Of a stretch of 64,000 nucleotides of DNA, positions 11,111 through 22,870 are shown in pieces; within the stretch, counting starts at the first letter, position 1; each line of letters starts with the position of its first letter. A program made the position numbers and the translations under genes. The DNA lies in the NCBI GenBank assembly GCA_947650285.1, contig CANTFL010001111.1, positions 1 to 64,000 on the forward strand. Direction: 5' to 3'. The stretch comes from Hyaloperonospora brassicae (taxonomy: Eukaryota; Oomycota; Peronosporomycetes; Peronosporales; Peronosporaceae). The notes under the pieces are model-generated. The model had not been told where the DNA came from. It made no database searches and was given only the letters and a program-made list of their open reading frames with translations.

Positions 11111-14100
11111 ATCCAAACCTCGTACCAATTTCGGGTACCAGGGTATCCCTTCTTTAGTCTATTCTTTATGCCATGCTTCGATCCGCTTCTCCACAGAAGC
11201 GAATTTATTAGCACAGAGATGCACTTCAATGCACAGCATATCGGTCGTTTGTACGCATGTACCCAATCACAGATCGTAAATGGTCATCAGGATTGTCCAG
11301 ATTGACGGACCTTAATCTGTTCTATTGAGAACAAATATTGTATCAAATCATGTCTGGGCGTAACCTTGACGAGTTCTAACGATTGCTTTACCAGAAGTTT
11401 CAATGAAGCGGGTACATTATATAGTCCTTGATTCATCGCAAGCTACTCTCAGAGCATCCCGCTTGGAATACAAACGCTGCCAGCGAGATGATATTGCTCG
11501 CATGTTTGCTCGGTAGTACCTATCGAATAAATCAAGCGCACCATATCTTTTTTCAGCCCATTGTATCATCTCAAATTCGTCCTCCATTTAGTGCTGCGGA
11601 TGTGCTATATTGATTGACGCATAAAGTCATTATAATTATGTACAATACGGTAGTCGCCAAATAATTAGAATGAAAGCGTGGTAGAGAGGCATAGTTTTAA
11701 ATCAACATACTTGCCTTACGCCCAGCACGACATAATTCGTCATTGACGTCATATTGGTTTTTCTATAGAGCAAACGACAAGCAGCACAGCATTTGGTTTC
11801 GAAAACGATGATATTTATACGACCTACACCTTTTTGGGGGGTAATATGGACGGTAAGTCATGGAACACTGCTTCCCAAAGATAATTTTGACTCGCCTTTT
11901 CGCGAACACATTTGATTGTCTACTGCGCCTTATTTTCGAGAATATAGTAGACGCGTAACGGGACTACCTAAATTTATCGAGGTGAGTGCATTTGCTCACA
12001 GAACACAGAAATGAATCAACGCAAAAACAGAAAGAACGAGCGGGGGTGTCGGAACATTAGTATTACGTCATAATGCATAGTGTTGATTGTATTCTACCGC
12101 GTCAGTTGTGAAGCGAAGCAAATGAATTTAATGCGTATACATGTATCAGTTCTACTGAGAGCGCGGGTAAAATAGTAGGGAGTTATCAATCAATATACAG
12201 GACTAGCAAAACCCGTCTTTCGGGGGATCGTTGCCTCTAGACTTTCGGAAAGCTAAACTAAATTCCGGTATAAAGGTTGAAGCCGTCACGTAAAACTGAG
12301 CTGAGAAAGGAGAACGAACGGAGGAAAAAAGTATTTGGAAAAAAGCAGCGCGACAGATTACGGGTATACTCTAAATATTCCATTTGATATCAAATTTAAC
12401 GAAAAGTAGACAGGTTTTTGTGGATGTATTGTATTGTATAGTTATTTATTTTAGGTTTCCGATCCCAAATACCCAGATACTTTGAGGTGCTACCGAGCGT
12501 TGCGACACAGCATGTCAAACATGACATACTCGTTAGGTTCTTGCAGCGACGTAGAGGGCCGTATTGAATGTTTGATCAGCTTCAGTGGGACTCCCGTACA
12601 ATGGAATGGAGACGATTAAAACATTTCATAAGCATGACATGAAGAGTGCGCTCGATGAAAAGCTTATTGATCAGATTGACATCTTCCGGGAATTCTTAGA
12701 TGTAAGCAGGAGTAAAACCGAGGCAAATGCGATTTCAAGAAGAAGCAGATTACGATTGAGATACTAAACTAAGGCTATATGTGCACAAAGTTTGTCGAGC
12801 AGTTGTTATGAAAAGTACAAGAACTGACATATAGACGGAGGTCATTTTGATCTACCAGGCATGCGATACCCGCTATGACTGTGCAGAAGGTGTACCGCTT
12901 GCATGCCAAATTACATCGAATGAACCCGCACAAAAGTAGAATTTCCGCAGTTATTTAAACGCTACCATATATCATACTTCAAGGTTCGGACTTGAAATTG
13001 TCTGTTAACGACATGCAAACGATGTATTATGTGTGGAGAAGTCTTTCTGAGCTGATTTCATCCTTATGTTTTGCGTCGTAAGATCTTGATAAGCTTCGAC
13101 ATGACAAAGTACACGCCATATTTTTATGGGATCCGAAAATAACCGCAGGATTGAGGTATGAAGACTAAGAATGAGATGTACGCCGCAATAAAGCAGAAAA
13201 AGGTCCAGAGATCGCAAGACGTACTGACAAGAAACTAGCTGATAAAAGTGAAAGTCGTAGCTGTATCCATAGCGTTTAAACCATTTAGATCGCGATTGTC
13301 CGGACTTGGAAGCGAATAGGAAGGCAAAGTCCAATCATGATCGGCCAGGTGACCCAATGGTGAAGGCAATACTTGAAGAAGTGCAGGTGGTTGCACAGCG
13401 TGAAGTTGTGATTGGATAAGTGACCAAGCTTAAGCTAATTGAAAGGGTGTATAATAACAGGTAATTATACAAATATGTAGAAACAGGAACAAGTGTACAT
13501 ACGACAGCGTGTGAGAAGTACTTAGCAATCCTCATAGCAAGGACGACATCGAATGAGAACCAATAAGTCTAGGATTTGCCGATGTTTTGATGCTGAGGAA
13601 GAAGGATATTGGCATATTCTTCTGGCCGTGTATCGTGATGAAAAAAATTATAATTTATTGTTCAAGATGTGCTGTATGTGCTGAGAGTAAGTTGTAATCT
13701 CTTTCAGCCCGGCTTAGCACTTGACCAACGATTTTGAATAACGTGGGCAATGATACGCGATTATTCGAGGTACAAAACATGAAATAGAGGTCGTACAAAC
13801 CGATTTGATATTCATCTGTGGACTTTTGCGACCCACAATATGTGAAGCTTCACTGCCTAAGAGAACAACGATACCACAAGAAGAAATTTGTCGCAAACTG
13901 CTGCTACGGATGGTGTTGCAGACATTGATGTCTGGCCCAAGCTACTTCTGAAAATATGCCCCAAGTATATTCGACTCATGGTGGACAGAATAATGGGGAA
14001 GTGCATAATTCGTAAGCGCTGCGGAATAATTTATTTTGTCGCATCGAAATTCAAATATGTAAGACTTGTTGTACAGCTTACGACAAGTAACTTAAGCAAG

Positions 14101-15900
14101 TCAATAAGTTAATATTTGATGATTAACTTCTCTCTGGACTTTACAATAAATAATCATGCTGATGCACATATGGTCATCATGGATCGGTACTCGCGATAAT
14201 TATGGACTTTCTTGTTACAATCGTAGAATGAGGGTAAACGTCTTGATCACGTGAAATAACACATCAAATGACTCAATTTCCAACACGGTCAAGGTGCTGA
14301 TCATCTTTTTTCTCGCGCCTTTATTGAAGTAGCGCGTATTTACGCCATCTTATAAAACAAGTTTTGATAGAAAGAGGCTAATTTTTCGCAATGGTACTAC
14401 GGAGACCTAGTATACCACCTATATTATCATGTACATTTAGGTCGGACCAAATGCGTTTTAGCTAAATTTGGTAAATAGCACACGTTAGACGCTATATCGA
14501 ATTACCCAGGCAAAATGAAATAGTTTAGATTCTCAATATTGCTTCGATTATATGATCTGGATTATGCTTTATACGTTTAGAATTGAATATAATACAAGTG
14601 CGCAGTACATACACTGTGAGAGTCTACGTTTGAGTGCGAAACCTTATCCATCATTGACAAGCGTTTGGTACTCCCTTTGCTTCTGTCATCCTGTAGGACA
14701 TCAAAAACAGATGAAACGCTCACGAATTACAATTCTGTATTTTTGTTAGGCTACCGTAAATACATTGCGAGGTATCACGTGTACATTCCGACAAAAGTTA
14801 GATGTGAATTATTCTAAATGCGAAACCTAATAATTCTGTCCAGTACAAGGATCCTACTTGGACTAAATATAGTGATACAATTTCTCATTGACGTATGTCC
14901 ACGTACGCATCTGTGGTAGATAGATTGTTTAGATGTGCGACGAATGCATCGAGGAGAGATAAGTTGATGGGTTTGCTATATATGAACAAGATGACTCATC
15001 TGGTTGAGAATGACAACGCTATAACTGTGCATGTTAACGACGTCGACATAAGATCAGAGCAGGGTGGTCAAATTAGTAACGCCGACAACGTAAACGCGGT
15101 CAATTGCATCAGTGCTGATCTGCAAATACCAGTTAGATGACACGATCTAGCTAGCAACGATCAGAGGATACGTCATCGAATCATGAATCAAAAGATGACG
15201 ATCGTCAGAGGTGGAACGATGTACTACAAATATTTCCATGTCTGCGTTGCGTGAGGATGATGCGATCTCGTCTGAAGGTGATATGATTAATAAGATTCTT
15301 ACATGCCTGTATTTAGCGAAGCTAAGCAAGGTCAACTGAAAGTGAAGGCGGTGAATAAGCCTCTAATGATGATTTCAGCTGTTGATGGAATACAGTATAT
15401 TAATTCATAATCTGATGGACCATGACAATTCCCCAATGATAACGTCCTTATAGTGAATCCAAAGTTGACGTTGAACATTGGAAGGCTAAGCCACTCGGTC
15501 ACATCACCTAATTGATCCCAACGGGCAACGATACAGTCGCAAGACGCGACTTAATACACGATCATGAATGTCATTTCGACACATTTAGTAAACGGGGAGC
15601 AATCGAATATTTGGTAGCCAAACGACAATTTGTTATACCTTCCGATTAAATAGACAAATATAGACGTCCACGAGATGTTGAAGTCCGTCGAACGCGTGGT
15701 ACGTAGCGTACTAAAATCGACAGAAAGTAATTTGAAATATCTGAGCATATCGCACACATTGAAGCGTTATCACTGAACAAAAAAGAGACGGAATTGGTAC
15801 AGTTTAAAGACTTCGAGATGTATTTCGCAATTTTCATAATGCACAGATCACCTTGGAAACGTACTTCGTAAAAGGAATATAAAATTTTCGTGGAACTATC
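11111..15900. other. AT-rich gene-free stretch
   Basis: No supported gene. The longest open frames are about 109 codons (13005-13334, minus) and 81 codons (14895-15140, plus), with no recognisable domain. The part after about 14.8 kb may belong to the decayed Copia element that becomes readable from 15.93 kb, but I cannot align it. Confidence 0.5.
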
Positions 15901-15929
15901 TCCAAGCTGTGCATTTAACAAGTACAATT

Positions 15930-17420
15930 GGGGCTCAAGGTCATGGATGTGGAAGTGACTGCCTTAAAAAGGTAAATAAGTGATGAGCGAATTTTCGCTC
16001 GAAAATGCCATGGACATCAACTTATCAGGGCACCATACGTCTTCGGTGTCACGACAGACAAGAATTTGGGATACGCGTGAGATGCAGGGCACGATTCGCT
16101 GCTTGGGGTGTTAAGCAGCGTCCATGTATCGAATTTAACATGCGATCTTGCGCATGAAACGCGTGGCCACGTTTCGATACTGTGTTGCGTTGTGTGCCAT
16201 TATTCTTAATATATATAGGCGATATAAATACTGCAAACCCTAATGCACTTTGATAAATAGGTCGTATCTGAAAGACTTCAGGGAACATTCGTGGGGCGAC
16301 AGAACTTTTCTCTGCATCATTGAGAAAGCTTTGTTCGGGCTACAGTAGTCTTGGAGAGAGTGTAATGCTAATGTACACAGCTAGTTTATTGAATACGTCT
16401 TTTTTTCAGTGTGCAATGGAACTTTATATCGACTTTTAGGAACGCGATGGAGAGCCTGACTGGATATGTTTGTACTGCAACAACGTTTTGTGTGGTGCTA
16501 GCATCGAAGTGCTCAAAAGATATATTTATATATGTGCAGCTTAACATCAAGTACATACTTAGGCTCCAACCAAGCTCATGCTTAGTTGTACAGGTTGAGC
16601 AAAATTATGAAGCGACTAAATTCCAATGGTCTACAAACTAAAAAAAATTAAGAACGATTTCACACAACAATGAACGCACATCCTAGTGCGTATTGATGGA
16701 GACAAATATATGATTGACTCTGAGGGCGGATGAGACGCATTTGTCAAGAGTAAGCGACTAGAAACGGCAAGACGTTTCTGTACATCGAACTGGTCGGTTC
16801 GCTGATTACAGTACGAAGTGTGCCAGGCCTGATCTCGCATATTGCATTGTACAGCTGAGCTGCTATGTGCATACTTCAAGACAGCAACGAAAAGGCGTAG
16901 CCAAACGGGTACTTCGTTACTCAATCGAAACAAAGAGGCATAAAATTGTGTATGTGAAAGGCAAGATGAACGTACCGGCAATAATTTTAATACTTGAAGG
17001 CTACTGCCATTTGAAATGGAAAAACGATCTTGAAACCCGCAAAGGTAGATCAATATTCGTAAATTGTCTCAGGGGTGTGTGATATGGTGGACATCGCAGC
17101 GCCAGAGCATCGTAGCTCATTCGACAGCGGAGGCAGAATTTGATGCATTTTGATGTGCATGTATGGATAGATAAGGCCTACGAAAATTGTTGATAAATTA
17201 TTTTCCATTGTCATAAGTGCTTTCCATATGGGCATCGATAACCAAGCCGCCTGTGGCATGGCGACAAATTTACTATTTAGTCTCAGTAAAATATATATTG
17301 AGCTACAATGACACAATGACAGAGACCAAGTGGCAAAATAGATTGTGGATATGTGGAAAGTGAAGAAAGATGACAATTTTTTCGACCCAATGACTAAGTC
17401 GCTGGCTACTAGATAACATA
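15930..17420 (+). pseudogene. Second Copia pol remnant (RT and RNase H)
   Basis: Short patches of Copia pol occur in the right order on the plus strand. About 15935 reads LGLKVMDVEVTALK (RT, compare MDVxTAFLxG). About 16308-16360 reads IEKALFGLQ, stop, SWRE (compare KALYGLKQxPRxW). About 16880-17080 reads AKRVLRYSIETKRHKIVY and then KWKNDLETRKGRSIFV (RNase H). About 17100-17147 reads RQSIVAHSTAEAEFDA. About 17230-17410 reads IDNQAACGMATN, later FFDPMTKSLAT. Frames shift repeatedly and stops are frequent. No LTR pair was found for it. Confidence 0.8.
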
Positions 17421-19428
17421 AATAGTTATGTGCACGTTTTGAAATACCGAAAAGACGTCATTCTAATATACGGACTAACTTTGGAGTAGGGACTGTCGCA
17501 GACCTTATATTACTCAGTGTATGTGGTTTGAAACTGTCATGGACAGCTGGTCTGGGAAAGGATGATGAATGGAGAAGACCGATATCCAGAACGAAGGTGG
17601 CGCGGTAGGGCACATTTATTATCGCCGTGTACGATAAAATGAAGACAAAGTTTTGCAAATAGAGGTCAGCACGGAACTATTGTGCCCTTGGCGAAGAGAC
17701 TAAATATACATTATGCACATACCAAATATGGATAATAGTTTCCATGCAACAAGTTACATCGACATTTAAACGCTGGACAAGACAAAAAGGTAGCAAGATC
17801 AGAATTTGTGTTTGAATGATATTTTGATACATTAATGGTGAATTACTACTCAGCGCTAGATGAAGGCCAGGATGTTAGTCAGAAAGGTTATGTGTAACGG
17901 AGTAAATGGCTGGTCGTGAGCAAAATAGATATATTATAAGAGTATTGCTCCACGGACAAGAATGATCAGGAAGGTGGAACAAAGTTGGTGGACGCAAACA
18001 AAAAGGCCATGAAAGGAAAACTGAACTCTCATCGATGCGTGGGGCATTGTTAATGCCGTCAGGGACCTACCCAATGAACTTGGTGAGGCTATGCGTAGCA
18101 TTCACAAAAATTATTAATGAAAGAAGTTTAGACATAGTAGCAAGAATTGAAGTCAAACGAAGGATGATACTGATAGAAGCTCTCAAATATGCTGAAGCGC
18201 TTTTTCGGTGAGGTATCTAAAATAATTATAGCGACGCAAAAGATGGTATGGTATTATTGAAGGCAAGAAAAATGGCATGCCTAAACAAAAGATATTTTGA
18301 GTGGAATATAATATAATTTCGCGATTGAGATTCGAAAGTCAGTGCGATGATGACAGTTGCTTTAAGTCATCGAAATCGAAGATCCTGTAAATCATGGATA
18401 TGATTCAATCGCTTATGTCAAAGCATAATGCGATCAAAATGAAACATAAGCCTACTTTCCGCAAGAACTGCAGATTGCTAAGATATAGAGAAGTAAATTA
18501 GATTGCTTTAGGTACTATTGATGTCGTATTCGAGATATACAGAGCTTCATAGGCTCATACAAGCAGGAAGACTTTCAATCAAATTGATAAGTTCGTGTTT
18601 TCTGGAAAGACGACGTTTTGCTACCTAGAAGTAGTGGAATCATATGCGCCTTTACTTAGAACGGCGTAAGTCATTAACACTGAAGACAACGTAAATGGGG
18701 CTCCGAAGCTTTAAGAACACGATGAAGTACAGAGAAAGTTAATTGAATAAACTAGTCAAGCTCAATGTAAGAAATCTGGAACTACATCTGAGATGTTGAT
18801 CTTCGCAAGATCATTTCCATCAGAATGTTTCGTTTCCTCTATCAAATCACAACTGTTTAATGTCAACTTGCTGCTTACCACACATTGCGCACATCCAGCA
18901 TTGTTTGGTGGGTTCATCGACTGACATCATGGCCTATATTATTGACAAAGGATATTATTCGCTGAGATATTATTTATATTGACATCTCGTTGATGCCGAT
19001 GTTCTGTACCAGGGTAATTTGGTGGCAAAAATATCGGCATCTTATTTTGCAAAGCTCATAAAAAAAGTCGGCATTAATGCGGTTGACACAGAATACTGCT
19101 ATTTGCATCGTGTACGTTATGTCTTCTGTGGTAAATGTACCTGTGTGTCAACCACTTGTCATTCTAAGTGATCAATGGATACAAACCGATCCGGCACCAC
19201 CAAACTACCGGATATGCTCTACCCGCAGAAAAATCAACGAAGTGTGTATGCATTGCAACGATTGAGAATGAGGGAATGTTGAATGCGATCTCAAGCAGAA
19301 GTATGCTTGTTTGTACAGTATACACAATTGAAGCACTGCTTCTGGGTTATGAGGTGCATATTGTACGCATCCATATTTTTGCGAAGAGAATGTCTCATTG
19401 ACACATATGTGAATGTCAAATACGTGCC
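17421..19428. other. AT-rich gene-free stretch
   Basis: No gene recognised. It probably contains the downstream part of the decayed Copia at 15.9-17.4 kb, or another old element. It ends with GGTGT (19429-19433), the left target-site duplication of the Gypsy element. Confidence 0.5.
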
Positions 19429-19433
19429 GGTGT

Positions 19434-19824
19434 TGTAACGGGGCACACCCTTGCGTGAACTTAACGCAAGGGTATCGGTGCCCCGACAGACGTACACAAG
19501 GCAAGCGAGGAAGCGTAGATAAGGTAAAAGCAGAACTGTTATATTAATATAATTAAGTCTTTTAACTACTGTCTCTCTGTTTGACTTAACTTAATTATGC
19601 TAATATAACTGAGTGTATGGTGACGTCTTGTCACCACTCAATGCGCGCGGCTTGCGGCGATTGATGGGTTGATATCGTCAAGATATCAACCAATGAACAG
19701 ACTCTTTGGTCGACCCTTCAATATCACCACTTCGGGGATATTGTTTAAAGAATATTCAACTTCATATTCTTTATTGTCACTTTCCTTAAAGTGACAATTC
19801 CATGTAACGGGCTGGCCCGTTACA
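19434..19824 (-). repeat. 3' LTR of the Gypsy element
   Basis: 391 bases starting TGTAACGGGG and ending CCCGTTACA, matched by 27017-27406. It contains at least seven perfect or near-perfect hairpins, for example CCCTTGCGT/ACGCAAGGG, GTTGATAT/ATATCAAC, AGAATAT/ATATTCT, GTCACTT/AAGTGAC and GTAACGGG/CCCGTTAC. Seen from the plus strand it lies directly upstream of the antisense frame starting at 19956, so it could act as that frame's promoter. Confidence 0.95.
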
Positions 19825-19837
19825 TCACCCTCCCTAA
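19825..19837 (-). other. Polypurine tract of the Gypsy element
   Basis: On the minus strand the bases next to the 3' LTR read TTAGGGAGGGTGA. This purine run directly abuts the LTR start, as expected for the plus-strand primer of reverse transcription. Confidence 0.7.
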
Positions 19838-19955
19838 CTGATAGTCACCATGTGACTATCGAAAATTATGGCGGCCACCCGTTGGTCACCATTGAGACAG
19901 GGAGCACTTGTTGGGTCCGTTCCATTCACTTTCCGCTCGACCTCGCATAGTTAAC

Positions 19956-21559
19956 ATGTCTATGCGAAGTGACTCAAGGCACACAAAGTCTGTGCCTGTG
20001 CCAGCTTCTGCGGCAGACGATTCGTCGTCTGCTGCTCGTTCTTCGCCTGCAGCAAGAGGTGCTGCAGGTGCACGCGGTACAGCACCGCGTGCGCATGATG
20101 ACTCTGACATTGAGGTCATCTACTCTGGCGAGTCAGACGTGTCTGACTCGGGCAATGCTGCAGAGGCGTCTCGATCACCGTCGATGCCTCTATATTCGCC
20201 AAGGCCAATGCCGAACGAACGGACTCGTGAGTTGCAACACAGTCTGTTCGGCAGTTATGACGAATCTGGTGATGAGTATGTTTGCTCATCACCGCAATCA
20301 GCTCGTGCTCCTTCGCACGAGCGACTTGACGATGGTGCAACCCATCGTCATACTGACAACCTGGTACCAACAAAGGTACCACCGTGAAGCGTGATGAGCT
20401 GAATCCGTGGCGTTTGCCCGAACGGCTCATCAATAGCCTGTCTCACGAGACAAGCCAACACCATCGAATACCCTTATTCGATGCGACTGATCTTCACGGC
20501 TTTAATCCCAGCGCGAGCAACTTTCGCGCTGAGGAAGACTTTTATCTCGATGTCTTCCTTAGACATCGATGGTACAACAGCAACCAAAAGCGTGACAAAG
20601 CCTCGCTTTTGGCTGCGTGGAACGCGTTCGTCTAAAACGTAAAGACTTTTGGACGAGAAGGGTGGCTCAAGAAACTTGAGGCGACACGCCTCAGGTTCGA
20701 AAAGCGAACGCCAACCTGTGCCAGGTACCAGTTTCACTGTTTGTAGAGTGAGGCAGACATTCCTTGCCTCACATGGGGAGACCCTTGTGCGAGTTGTGTT
20801 GACAACTCGCAGCGTGCACATAGGGACGTGTATTCCCTAAGTTCGCCCTGGGGAAGGGCACACATCTCGGAGGAGATGCGTGACGCGATTGCAATCTTGC
20901 AATACGTCTACAAGCGCCTAGGGCGCGTGTTTACCGATGGGCCCGAGGACTCATCGGATGAGTCTCGTCATACCGGCGGACGAGACCTTCAACATCCATC
21001 AACAGCTGGGAGCGGGGCTCGCAGCTGTTCCAAGAGGGTGGATACCCCCGCCACTGGACGAGGTAGCTCGTCCTTGATCCTGAATCTTCACGTTGATTCA
21101 AGATACGCTCCACTAGAAAGCGTTGATCACCGTGCGCATCCACCAAAGGATGTGGTGGAGGAGGAAAGACTTCCTCCAGAACCCCAGGCCCATAATCTCT
21201 ACCCTTACTAGATGGATCGCGCAATCGATGAATTGCGCGATGACTTGAAGCACGAGCGCGACCGGCGCTACGATTTGACTGATACCGTGCGGAAGAACCG
21301 CAATAATCACGAGGCTGATCGGGCGAGAGATCGTGCCGATTATGCCACAGCGCAGCTTCAGGTCGAGCGGGGTGACCGCTCCCTATTCGGCGAGCTGGCG
21401 ACAGCTCGCGGGGAGATATCTCGGTTAAGTTCCGAGGTATCATATCTGCGCGACCAGAAGGATCGTCTGAAGCGCGAACGCAAGAACTTGATGGATGTTC
21501 TTGAACGTGGGGGCTATCTTCACCGGAAGAAGAAGGCTCGTACTGACAGTACGGCCTGA
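19956..21559 (+). pseudogene. Antisense accessory ORF of the Gypsy element (about 530 codons, broken)
   Basis: This frame runs opposite to gag-pol. It starts at ATG 19956 (MSMRSDSRHTKSVPV) and runs in one frame to 20387. It then shifts by one frame near 20384 and stays in that frame to 21559, with three stops (20633, 20744, 21209), about the same level of decay as pol. The N-terminus is Ser/Ala/Asp-rich and contains SDIEVIYSGES, which resembles a SUMO-interacting motif in acidic surroundings. The middle has a hydrophobic-aromatic block (DFYLDVFLRHRWYN) and a Cys cluster spanning the second stop, with Cys codons at 20717, 20738, 20765, 20786 and 20795 (spacing C-x6-C-x8-C-x6-C-x2-C). The C-terminal 115 codons (21212-21559) are a strongly charged coiled coil ending in a basic KKKAR tail. 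The last 630 bases overlap the chromodomain frame on the other strand. I do not know its function; a nucleic-acid-binding or Gag-like accessory role is only an inference. Confidence 0.6.
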
Positions 21560-22870
21560 GCCTCCCTAAGTAAAACGTAGGATGCGTGCGCATCTTACGT
21601 GGCAATTCGAGTGTGTATGCATTTCCCTTGCGATGCAACACTCGAAATGGCCCAATGTACCTCGGCAGTAGTTTACTAATGCCAACACTAGTGACTGCGT
21701 GTCCAGGTAAGTTTACCGTAGACAGTAGTACTAGGTCGTTAACTTTAAATGAAAGAACATTTGCTCGTCCATTCTTGTCTGCGTTCCGTTTCTGACGGTC
21801 CACCGCAATTGCGATGGAGTCCTGAACGAAACGGACTACCGCTTCTCGAGTCAGCAGGAAGCTCTCTGCTGACTCTTTGTTTTGTCTTTCAGTGCGCTTC
21901 GTGCGCACTGCTAAGAGATTGTTCTCTTCTTCAGCGAGGTTGTCTTCTTCCTCGCTGGCATAATCGTTGACGATGCTGAATATACCAGCATCGTCATCAT
22001 CATCCGAGTCAATAATAGCGTCACCGCTATTGTTGAGGTGATCTTCTTCATCGATGTCGACTTGATCGACATCGGCATCATACGTGACGACGTTAGCGTC
22101 GACACGTGATGAGCAAGAGCCAAAACGGTTTTTTCTCGAGCGAGCCCCCCCCTTATCCAAGAGTCACACTCTAGAAGGGTGGGCACACGTGGATGGCGTA
22201 GGCCATTCACGTAAAACGGTGTGTGCTGTGTGGAAGCATGCACCGAATTATTGATGGCGAATTCCACCATGGGTAGGAATTCGCTCCAACTCGGAAACGA
22301 GTGGACTTATCCTCGAATGATTTCTTCGAGGACACGTTTCGCACGTTCCGTTTGACCATCTGTTCTGGGATAGTCAGAAGTAGACATCTTCAATCGTGTT
22401 CCGAGAAATCGGAACACGATTTGCCAAAATTCCGCCGTGAACCGAGGGTCTCGGTCGGATACGAGCTCACGGGGTAACCCGTGGAGTCTAAAGACCGTGT
22501 CTAGAAAGACACGAGCACAACCTTGAGCCTTGATCGACTCAGGGACTGCAGCAATATGCACCATCTTGCTGATTCGGTCAACAAACACAAGAATACCAAT
22601 ATTCTTGTGAGCGTCTTCGGGTTTCCCGAATACGAAGTCCATTGAAACGTACTGTTAACACTCTGTCGGAACAGGCAGAGGCTGCAATGGCGCATGGGAT
22701 GAAGGACTAGGCTTCACCCGTTGACAAACCTCGCAAGCACGTATGTACTTGCGGACAAACTGATACTGGCATGGCCAGTAAAAGTCACGACTTACCGTGA
22801 GGTAAGATTCTCTACCACGATGGCCACCTTTTGGGGCATCGTGACACTCATACATGATGCGTAAACGCAA
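20931..22870 (-). pseudogene. Gypsy integrase and chromodomain
   Basis: Continues pol. The zinc-binding H2C2 part is at 22655-22870 (HDAPKGGHRGRESY, then CEVCQRV). The catalytic core is at 22307-22642: VFVDRISKMVHIA holds the first Asp, SDRDPRFTAEFW the second and DGQTERAKRVLEE the Glu. The third part begins near 22270 (VEFAINNSVHASTQ). The 409-codon frame 20931-22160 carries the GPF module (RYIGPFRVLHR), a Pro/Ser/Arg-rich linker, and a chromodomain (RFLVERILNQRE, then YLVQWRGYPPSWNS) ending at 20931. Chromodomains target integration to marked chromatin. The Trp usually found in the SWEP motif is Cys here (SCEP). Frameshifts separate the three parts. Confidence 0.9.
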
